Assembly (NCBI RefSeq): GCF_002116905.1
Contig: NZ_CP015118.1
Location: 6,200,001-6,264,000, forward strand
DNA from: Piscinibacter gummiphilus
Lineage (GTDB): Bacteria > Pseudomonadota > Gammaproteobacteria > Burkholderiales > Burkholderiaceae_C
Length of the DNA: 64,000 nt
Reading direction: 5' to 3'
Numbering within the stretch: the first letter of the stretch is position 1; every line of letters starts with the position of its first letter. The translations under genes were made by a program, and so were the position numbers. A model generated the notes under the pieces. It worked only from the letters and a program-made list of their open reading frames with translations. It was not told the DNA's origin and searched no databases. Shown here piece by piece: positions 57,857 to 64,000 of this stretch.

Positions 57857-59727
57857 CGGCGCGCTCCGGTGGAGGCCACCACACTGCCGCGCGGGCACCA
57901 CGTGGGCGTGCAGGCGCCCGACGACTCACCCGGAACGGGCGGCGGCGGGGCGGCGGGCGCCGGGGCCGACGGCACCGCGGGCGGCGGGGTCACGGGTGCC
58001 GGCCCCATCGCCGCCGACCGGCGCTGCGACAGGCGCGGCGAGATCAGGAACATGCGTTCGGTGCGGCCACCGCTCTCGCGCTGCGTCTTGAACAGGTGGC
58101 CGATGACGGGGATGTCGCCCAGCAGCGGGATCTTCTCGACGCCGCTGTCCGAGGCCTCGCGCGTCAGGCCGCCGATCAGCAGGCTTTCGCCCTCGTAGAT
58201 CAGCGCCTGCGTGTTGATCGACGAACGCGCCACGATCGGCAGCGCGTCCACGCGCTCCGACGACAGCGAACCGTCCTCCAGGTTCACGAGCAGCTTGATG
58301 CGCACGCCCTGCGTGTCCTTGAAGACGTGGGGCGTCACCCGCAGCAGCGTGCCGGCCGACACGTTGAAGAGGTCCACCTCCTCGCGCCCGGCCACGCGCA
58401 CGTAGAAGGTCTGGCTGCTGTCGAACACGGCCTCGACGTTGGAGAGGGTCACCACCTGCGGGCTCGAGACGACCTTGGCCGCGCCTTCGGTCTGCAGCGC
58501 GCTGATGCGGGCGACGAACTGCTGCGCGTTGCCGAGCACCGCGGAGATCACGCCGCCCTGCGCGATGGGCGTGATGGCGGAGCCGACGATCGAGCCGCCC
58601 GGCTGCAGCAGCAGGTCCGACGCGTCGCCCTTGCCGAACAGCACCGAGCTCTTCTCGATGTTGCCGCGCCAGTTGATGCCGAGCTCGCGCATCTTGTCGG
58701 TGTTGATGTCGATGATCGTGGCCTCGATCTCGAGCGACTGCGGCTCGACGTCGAGCGACTGCACGAGCTGCTCGTAGTACGGCAGCCGTTCCGGCGCATC
58801 CCGCACGATGATCGCGTTGAGCCGCGTGTCGGCCTCGATGCGCACCTGCTGCAGGTCGCCCAGCACGAGCCCGTTGCCACCCACGGCGCCGCCGGCCGCC
58901 GCGCCGCCGTACGCGGCCATCAGCACGTCGGCCGTGCCGGGCTGCGCGTTCGCGTCGGGCAGGCCCAGCACCGGCTGGTTGGGGTTGCGGCCGAGGCCCT
59001 GGCCCTTGAGCTTCGGCTGCGTCGGACGCAGCAGCTGCTCCTGCTGGCCGAGCATCGCGGGGCTGCGCGGCGACGAGGTCACGAGCGAACGCACGATGCT
59101 CGCGACCCCCGGCACGATGATCTGGCGCCCCGAGAACGCCACCGTGACGTCGTGCGCCCACGCGTAGCGCAGGTAGAAGACCTTGAAGCCCATCGGCGGC
59201 TGCACGACCTGGCTCACCTGGCTCGCGCGGGTGAGTTCCTCCACCTGCTCGATGAAGCGGCGCGTGCCGCTCGCGATCACCGCGCCGTCACGCGTGGTGC
59301 GCAGCGTGTTGCGCGCGTCGGCGAGGCGCATCTCGCCGGCCGCGCGCAGCACCTTGTCGGCCACGGCCGGCGTGGTGGGCAGCGTGCGCGCGCCCATCTC
59401 GCCCGCGGTGTAGACGTGCATCACGGCGCCGTCGTAGTACATGACGAGGCCGAACGCCCGCGAGATGCTGCGCGCGATGCCCTCGGCCTCGCCGTTGAAG
59501 GTGCCGTTGACGGCGCCCTTGACGGCGGGCGACACCGACACGGGCACGTCGATCAGCCCGAACAGGTCCTGCAGGAACGCGGCGATGGGTTGCTCGCGCG
59601 CGGCGAGCTGCACCTTGCGGTCGGCGTACGGCGGGGGCGCGGCCAGGGCCGCGGTGGCGCAGACGGACACCAGCAGCACGGCGGCCAGGCGGCGGAACGA
59701 CGGGAAGACGGGGGCAAAGGAAGGCAT
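57853..59727 (-). CDS. sctC: Type III secretion outer-membrane secretin SctC
   Basis: A 624-residue secretin with a signal peptide (cleavage near residue 29, ALA/A). N-domains include FLQDLFGLIDVPVSVSPAVKG and GTRRFIEQVEELTRA. The secretin domain has VEPQSLEIEATIIDINTDKMRELGINW (partly quoted), VVSSPQVVTLSNVEAVF, and LIGGLTREASDSGVEKIPLLGDIPVIGHLF (partly quoted as VEKIPLLGDIPVIGHLF). It forms the outer-membrane ring of the injectisome, which separates this locus from a flagellar one. The tail is Pro/Ala-rich. The ATG is preceded by AAAGGAAGG. Confidence 0.96.
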   Translation of the reverse strand: MPSFAPVFPSFRRLAAVLLVSVCATAALAAPPPYADRKVQLAAREQPIAAFLQDLFGLIDVPVSVSPAVKGAVNGTFNGEAEGIARSISRAFGLVMYYDGAVMHVYTAGEMGARTLPTTPAVADKVLRAAGEMRLADARNTLRTTRDGAVIASGTRRFIEQVEELTRASQVSQVVQPPMGFKVFYLRYAWAHDVTVAFSGRQIIVPGVASIVRSLVTSSPRSPAMLGQQEQLLRPTQPKLKGQGLGRNPNQPVLGLPDANAQPGTADVLMAAYGGAAAGGAVGGNGLVLGDLQQVRIEADTRLNAIIVRDAPERLPYYEQLVQSLDVEPQSLEIEATIIDINTDKMRELGINWRGNIEKSSVLFGKGDASDLLLQPGGSIVGSAITPIAQGGVISAVLGNAQQFVARISALQTEGAAKVVSSPQVVTLSNVEAVFDSSQTFYVRVAGREEVDLFNVSAGTLLRVTPHVFKDTQGVRIKLLVNLEDGSLSSERVDALPIVARSSINTQALIYEGESLLIGGLTREASDSGVEKIPLLGDIPVIGHLFKTQRESGGRTERMFLISPRLSQRRSAAMGPAPVTPPPAVPSAPAPAAPPPPVPGESSGACTPTWCPRGSVVASTGARR

Positions 59728-59764
59728 CGCGGGATCTCGTGGAGAGCGGTGGGGCGGACCCCGG

Positions 59765-61729
59765 TCAGGCGGCTTCGAGCAGCGCCGTGGCGGGCGCACC
59801 GACACGGTCGGCGACGTCCAGGCGCAACGACGGCATCAGCTCGTGGTACGACAGCACCGGCACGTCGAAGCAGTCGAGTTCGATCAGCTTGCGCACGTGG
59901 CGGCGGAGGTCGACGGTGGTCACGACGGCGGCCACCCCATGGGTCTCGACGCTCTGGCGGATCAGGTCGATCACCTGGCGCGCCACCTGCGGGTCGATGG
60001 CCAGCTGCTGGACACCACCGTTGGTGCGCAGCGCCTGGCGCAGCAGCTCCTCCAGGTCGGGCAGCAGCAGCGTCGCCCGCAGCAGGCCGTCGGGTGCGTA
60101 GCGGTGGCTGATGTGGCGCTTGAGCGCGATGCGCGCGAACTCGGCGAGCGTGAACACGTCCTTCTCGCGCTGGCCCGCCTCGGCGAGCGCCTCGAGCATG
60201 TCGCGCATGTGGCGCACCGAGACCTCCTCCTCGACGAGGCGGCGGAAGATGTCGGCCAGGCGCTGCATCGGGATCACGCGCAGCACTTCCTTCACGGCCT
60301 CGGGGTAATCGAGCGAGGCCCGCGTCAGCAGCGCGCTGGCCTCCTGGATGCCGAGGAACAGCATGGTGTGGCGGCGCAGCGCCTCGCGCACGGCACCGGC
60401 CAGTTCCGCCGGCACGTCGCCCTGCGGCACCTCGCCGCGGGCCACCGGCACTTCGAAGGCGTGCAGCTGCCAGCCGTCGCCCCCGTCGGCACGCGCGTGG
60501 ATGCTGATGCGCGGCAGCGCGAGGCCCAGCGACAGCTGGAAGTGCTCCAGCACCGCCTCGAGCGACCGCGTGAGCGCGGCGCCCTGGTCGTTGCCCAGCG
60601 CGCGCGGCGGCAGCTCGAGCAGCAGCGGCACGGCGGGGTGGGGCGTGGGCAGCGCGGTGGCGAGCACGCCCGGGGGCGCTTCCTTGCGCTTGACGACGGC
60701 CTCGAACGCCGGCCCGGAGGCCTTTGCCATGCGCTGGCGCAGCACCGGCGTCATCAGCGCGCCGCCACCGCCCAGCACCACCGCCATCACGAGGAACGTC
60801 ACCGCCGGGAAGCCCGGCACCAGCGCGAACAGGGCGCAGATGCCGCCGGCCACCAGCAGCACGCGAGGCTTCGCGGTGAACTGCTTGCGCATCGCGTCGC
60901 CCAGGTGCTTGTCCTCGGCGTCCGACGTGCGCGTGACGATCAGGCCGGCCGACATCGCCGCGAGCAGCGCGGGAATCTGCGAGACCATGCCGTCGCCGAT
61001 CGTCAGCACGGAGTACTTCGTCATCGCATGGCCCATGTCCATGCCCTGCTGCAGCACACCCACCGCGAGGCCGCCGAGCAGGTTGATCACGATGATGACG
61101 ATGCCCGCGATGGCATCACCCTTGACGAACTTCATCGCGCCGTCGAGGTTGCCGTGCAGCTTGCTTTCCATCTCCAGCTCACGGCGCTTGCGCTTGGCCT
61201 CGTCCTTGTCGATGAGGCCCGAGCGCAGGTCGGAGTCGATGGACAGCTGCTTGCCCGGCATCGCGTCGAGCGAGAACCGCGCGGCCACCTCGGCGACCCG
61301 CTCCGCGCCCTTCGCGATCACGATGAACTGCACCACCGTGATGATCAGGAACACCACCAGGCCCACGACGAGGTTGCCGCCGGCCACCGTCTTGCCGAAG
61401 GTGTCGATGATGTGGCCCGCGTCGCCGTGCAGCAGGATCATCCGCGTGGTGGCGATGGCGAGCGAGAGGCGGAACAGCGTGCTCACGAGCAACACGCTCG
61501 GGAACACCGAAAACTCGAGCGGCGAGCCGATGTAGATCGCCATCAGCAGCAGCATCACGCCCATCGCGAGGTTCACGGCGACGAGCAGGTCGATGACGAA
61601 CAGCGGCAGCGGCAACACCATCAGCGCCACGATGGCGATGACACCGGCCACGAGCACGAGGTCGCTGTAACGCGAGAGCGTCCCCTCGGGGCGCAGCGAC
61701 GCGGACTGGAAATACGCGGAAAGGCTCAT
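59765..61729 (-). CDS. sctV: Type III secretion export gate protein SctV
   Basis: A 654-residue SctV/FlhA-family protein. It has about eight N-terminal transmembrane helices with the FHIPEP-like region (IYIGSPLEFSVFPSVLLVSTLFRLSLAIATTR, partly quoted as FSVFPSVLLVSTLFRLSLA) and RFSLDAMPGKQLSIDSDLRSG. The large cytoplasmic domain ends near LLEAA and forms the nonameric ring that receives chaperone-substrate complexes. I chose MSLSAYFQSASL at 61729; sixteen upstream in-frame residues overlap the transglycosylase gene region and look non-coding. It lies 13 bases after the transglycosylase gene. Confidence 0.96.
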   Translation of the reverse strand: MSLSAYFQSASLRPEGTLSRYSDLVLVAGVIAIVALMVLPLPLFVIDLLVAVNLAMGVMLLLMAIYIGSPLEFSVFPSVLLVSTLFRLSLAIATTRMILLHGDAGHIIDTFGKTVAGGNLVVGLVVFLIITVVQFIVIAKGAERVAEVAARFSLDAMPGKQLSIDSDLRSGLIDKDEAKRKRRELEMESKLHGNLDGAMKFVKGDAIAGIVIIVINLLGGLAVGVLQQGMDMGHAMTKYSVLTIGDGMVSQIPALLAAMSAGLIVTRTSDAEDKHLGDAMRKQFTAKPRVLLVAGGICALFALVPGFPAVTFLVMAVVLGGGGALMTPVLRQRMAKASGPAFEAVVKRKEAPPGVLATALPTPHPAVPLLLELPPRALGNDQGAALTRSLEAVLEHFQLSLGLALPRISIHARADGGDGWQLHAFEVPVARGEVPQGDVPAELAGAVREALRRHTMLFLGIQEASALLTRASLDYPEAVKEVLRVIPMQRLADIFRRLVEEEVSVRHMRDMLEALAEAGQREKDVFTLAEFARIALKRHISHRYAPDGLLRATLLLPDLEELLRQALRTNGGVQQLAIDPQVARQVIDLIRQSVETHGVAAVVTTVDLRRHVRKLIELDCFDVPVLSYHELMPSLRLDVADRVGAPATALLEAA

Positions 61730-61742
61730 CCCGGTGCTCCCG

Positions 61743-62600
61743 TCAGAGCATCGGGCGCGCCGGCGCCGGGGTGGCACCGGCGTCGCGCAGGCTCAGCAGC
61801 GCGCGGTAATGCGCCATCACGTCGCGCACGTAGCCCTGCGTCTCCTTGTACGGCGGCACCTGGCGGCCGTACTTCTCGACGGCGCCTTCGCCGGCGTTGT
61901 ACGCGGCGATCACGAGCGTGAGGTTGTTGTCGAAGCGCCGCTGCAGCGTCTTGAGGTACGCCGAGCTGACCTCGAGGCTGATCTTCGGGTCGTGCAGCTG
62001 CGCCTTCGGGGACGTGACCCCGAAGCGGCGCGCCGTGGCCGGCATCACCTGCATCAGGCCCAGCGCCCCGGCGTGCGACACGGCGTCCGGGTTGTGGCGC
62101 GACTCGACGTGGGCGATGGCGTGCAGCAGCAGCGGGTCGATGCGGAAGCGCGCGGCGACGTCGCTGATTTGCGGCACGAGCGACAGTGCGCGGGCCGACG
62201 CCTCGCGGCTCACGCCCCGGATCGGGCGGCCGGCCACGGGCGCGGACGACCGGATGACCGAGGCCGTCGGTGCGGCGACCGGCGGCGACGCCCGGACCGG
62301 TTCCGGCAAGGCGGCCTCCGGCGTCCGGACCGCCGGCCGGTCGTACAGCCAGAGCTGTTCGGCGTACCGGGACGTGTCGGGGGAACGCGGTGCCACGGCC
62401 GTCGACGTTCCTTCATCCGTCACGCAAAATTCGCGAGCGAGCGCAAACTTGGTGGCCACCGTGGGGGCCTGCAGCGCGGCTGCCATCCCCCCGGGTCCAC
62501 AGGCCTGGACCGCCGGGCTGAACATTGCAATCACCGCAACAACTACCGTGAATAGGGGGGACGTCGTTGCGTCTCCCGGGTTGATCCATCCGCCGAACAT
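61743..62600 (-). CDS. Lytic transglycosylase of type III locus
   Basis: A 285-residue SLT-type transglycosylase. The signal peptide has hydrophobic core LFTVVVAVIAMFS. A linker follows, then the catalytic domain (about 145-265) with Glu in HVESRHNPDAVSHAGALGLMQVMPATA (partly quoted as ESRHNPDAVS and GALGLMQVMPATA), VSSAYLKTLQRRF and AAYNAGEGAVEKYG. It opens peptidoglycan so the injectisome can assemble. It is the first gene of the leftward operon, with AAGGGAG upstream of the ATG, and divergent from sctU across the shared regulatory region. Confidence 0.93.
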   Translation of the reverse strand: MFGGWINPGDATTSPLFTVVVAVIAMFSPAVQACGPGGMAAALQAPTVATKFALAREFCVTDEGTSTAVAPRSPDTSRYAEQLWLYDRPAVRTPEAALPEPVRASPPVAAPTASVIRSSAPVAGRPIRGVSREASARALSLVPQISDVAARFRIDPLLLHAIAHVESRHNPDAVSHAGALGLMQVMPATARRFGVTSPKAQLHDPKISLEVSSAYLKTLQRRFDNNLTLVIAAYNAGEGAVEKYGRQVPPYKETQGYVRDVMAHYRALLSLRDAGATPAPARPML

Positions 62601-62684
62601 CGGAACTCCCTTGGGGGTTTTGCCCTCCCGAACCGCACTGCGTCGGTTTCGATGCCGGGATGTTGCAGGGCCGAACCGTCCGAT

Positions 62685-62702
62685 TCGTGACGTGGATCAC
62701 GA
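62685..62702. promoter_or_regulatory. CRP/FNR-like dyad TCGTGA-N6-TCACGA
   Basis: Perfect 6-base inverted arms around a 6-base spacer have the layout of CRP/FNR-superfamily sites (TGTGA-N6-TCACA or TTGAT-type halves), with C in place of the outer T and G in place of the outer A. It lies in the divergent region between the transglycosylase and sctU genes, 85-102 bases before the former. The binder is inferred. Confidence 0.5.
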
Positions 62703-62707
62703 CCGTT

Positions 62708-62724
62708 TGTAAGTCGACGTTACG
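62708..62724. promoter_or_regulatory. Repeated dyad TGTAAG-TCGA-CGTTACG, copy 1
   Basis: This 17-bp element contains GTAA-N7-TTAC inverted halves. It shares 13 of 17 bases, including both outer blocks TGTAAG and CGTTACG, with copy 2 at 62779-62795, in the same orientation 71 bases away. It lies on the transglycosylase side of the divergent region. It is a candidate target of the FixJ-type regulator in the operon. Confidence 0.55.
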
Positions 62725-62778
62725 AGCCGGCTGTCACAAACGGAGGGGGCCCAATAAAGGGGCGAGACCTGTCATCGA

Positions 62779-62795
62779 TGTAAGCGGGCGTTACG
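62779..62795. promoter_or_regulatory. Repeated dyad TGTAAG-CGGG-CGTTACG, copy 2
   Basis: Second copy of the 17-bp element, 78-94 bases upstream of the sctU start. The outer blocks are identical to copy 1 and only the 4-base centre differs. Placement of one copy near each divergent promoter suggests coordinate activation of both operons by one regulator. Confidence 0.55.
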
Positions 62796-62872
62796 CCTCA
62801 AACTAGGGGTGGGGGTGGCCGGGCGCGCTTTTCGGGCACGCTTTGCGCGTTTTTGAACAGCCCAGGACCCCC

Positions 62873-64000
62873 ATGGCCGACAGCAACGACGGTGGCGACA
62901 AGACCGAAAAGCCGACCGAGAAACGGCTGAAGGACGCGCGCAAGAAAGGCGACGTCCCGAAAAGCAAGGAGATCACGAGCACGTTGACGCTGCTCGTGTG
63001 GCTGGCGCTCGGCGCCCTCGCGATCCCCCTCGTGGGGCAGCGCGTGGTCGCGCTGACCGACCGCGTGATCGACGCCGTCGTGCAGCCGTTTTCGTTTTCG
63101 GCCCCGGCGATGGGGTGGCTTGCGCTCGAGACGGTGCTGTGGGCCACCGGGTTGCTGCTCGTGCCGGTGATCGTGGTCGGGTTGCTCGTCGAGTTCCTGC
63201 AGGCCGGCCCGGTGTTCGCGATGGACAAGCTCAAGCCGAAGGCCGAGCACCTGAACCCCGCGGCCGGGATCAAGCGGATGTTCAGCATGGACAACGTCGT
63301 CGAGGTGCTGAAGGCCGTCGCGAAGACCGCGCTGCTGTTCGCGATCGGCTGGCTCGTGCTGCGTTCGCTGATGCCGCAGTTCGCGCTGCTGTCGACCGCG
63401 CCCCCCGGCGCGATCGGCGATGCGATCTGGGCGCTGAGCCTGCGGCTGCTCGCATGGACGCTCGGGGTCTTCGCGCTCGTCAGCGTGCTCGACATCGTCT
63501 GGCAGCGCCACAGCTTCACGAAGAAGAACCGCATGAGCCTGCGCGACATCCGGCAGGAGATGAAGGAATCCGAAGGCGACCCGCACATCAAGGCCCACCG
63601 CCGCCAGACCCACCAGGAGTGGTCGCAGCGCAATGCCGCGAACGCCGCAGCGCAGGCCAACGTGCTGCTCGTGAACCCGACCCACGTCGCCATCGCGATC
63701 GACTACGACCGCGAGACCTGCCCCGTGCCCACGATCTCGGCCAAGGGCGAGGACGACACGGCGCGTGCGATGCGCGAAGCCGCCGAGGCGGCGGGCGTGC
63801 CGATCGTGCGCAACATCCCGCTCGCCCGCGACCTGCTCGCGCGCGGCGAGGAGGGCGAGGTGATCCCGCGCGACACGTTCGAGGTGATGGCCGAGGTCAT
63901 CCTGTGGGCGCGCGAGGTGCGCGAGCAGGTCGAGTCCCACCACGACCCGCTGAAGACACGGCCCCGCGAACCCGGTGCCCGGGCGCGGCGCAAGGCGCCC
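62873..64000 (+). CDS. sctU: Type III secretion switch protein SctU, cut by window end
   Basis: The frame is open to the window end (376 codons, no stop). It begins MADSNDGGDKTEKPTEKRLKDARKKG, partly quoted as DKTEKPTEKRLKDARKKG, the SctU/FlhB N-terminus. Four transmembrane segments follow. The cytoplasmic domain has the autocleavage motif NPTH (268-271) in VNPTHVAIAI. SctU cleaves itself at this motif and then switches export specificity, in concert with SctP. It is transcribed away from the other sct genes from the shared divergent region. More sct or effector genes probably lie beyond the right edge. Confidence 0.95.
   Translation, partial: MADSNDGGDKTEKPTEKRLKDARKKGDVPKSKEITSTLTLLVWLALGALAIPLVGQRVVALTDRVIDAVVQPFSFSAPAMGWLALETVLWATGLLLVPVIVVGLLVEFLQAGPVFAMDKLKPKAEHLNPAAGIKRMFSMDNVVEVLKAVAKTALLFAIGWLVLRSLMPQFALLSTAPPGAIGDAIWALSLRLLAWTLGVFALVSVLDIVWQRHSFTKKNRMSLRDIRQEMKESEGDPHIKAHRRQTHQEWSQRNAANAAAQANVLLVNPTHVAIAIDYDRETCPVPTISAKGEDDTARAMREAAEAAGVPIVRNIPLARDLLARGEEGEVIPRDTFEVMAEVILWAREVREQVESHHDPLKTRPREPGARARRKAP

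Noticed and set aside
62601..62872. Plant-inducible (TTCGC-N15-TTCGC) or hrpII-type box upstream of the type III operons
   Set aside because: TTCG occurs several times but no pair has the required 15-16 base spacing.
46149..64000. Flagellar rather than injectisome export locus
   Set aside because: A secretin (SctC), SctD with FHA-like domain, SctJ lipoprotein, SctI and SctK are present; no flagellin, hook or rod genes.

Overview
This 64 kb window is about 70% G+C. Its genes abut or overlap by 1 to 29 bases, with almost no intergenic DNA. Codon use is strongly G/C-biased at third positions. Gene content (LysR regulators, a LysE-type exporter, DadA, RlpA, two UPF0149 proteins, a Sct-type type III secretion system) suggests a Gram-negative betaproteobacterium, most likely Burkholderiales. 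That placement is inferred from gene content, not from a marker gene. I see no rRNA, tRNA, CRISPR array, transposase or phage gene.

Layout. (1) 1-650 holds the 5' part of an MFS transporter. (2) 846-8563 is a tight four-gene operon: a zinc-ribbon / class III cyclase / ATPase regulator, a cytochrome P450, an unrecognised polytopic membrane protein and a Dyp-type haem peroxidase. (3) 8512-13592 holds a LysR/MFS divergent pair, a LysE exporter and a FixJ-type two-component system with a stand-alone receiver. (4) 13823-28451 is one uninterrupted leftward run. It encodes a membrane-anchored formylglycine-generating enzyme, a lipoprotein HAD phosphatase, two tandem exported arylsulfatases, a spermidine-synthase-like membrane protein, and a MoxR-DUF58-DUF4381-BatA-BatB/C-BatD module. 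(5) 28601-43142 is mostly housekeeping: RlpA, an FHA/serine-protease pair, a thioesterase, an Hsp70 homologue, a YdgA-like protein, DadA, TetR, a universal stress protein, a phosphoesterase, a LysR/carboxymuconolactone-decarboxylase pair and two UPF0149 proteins. A well-structured candidate non-coding RNA lies at 32386-32560. (6) 43181-45480 holds a LysR regulator and three small unrecognised genes. (7) 46149-64000 is a near-complete type III secretion locus. SctU runs right, off the window end. A lytic transglycosylase and SctV, C, D, F, I, J, K, L, N, O, P, Q, R, S and T run left. A soluble histidine kinase and a FixJ-type response regulator are embedded between SctP and SctQ.

How the genes may work together. 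In region 4 the sulfatases carry the cysteine that a formylglycine-generating enzyme oxidises. The enzyme in this operon has an N-terminal membrane anchor, so maturation may occur in the periplasm. MoxR/vWA modules elsewhere assist late assembly of enzymes, which makes the fused gene order suggestive. In region 7 the divergent promoter region between SctU and the transglycosylase holds two copies of a 17-bp GTAA-N7-TTAC dyad and one CRP/FNR-like dyad. These are plausible targets for the embedded response regulator and a cAMP- or oxygen-responsive regulator. The region 2 operon is my main candidate for an undescribed pathway: two different haem enzymes with no redox partner, a membrane protein and a cyclase-like sensor.
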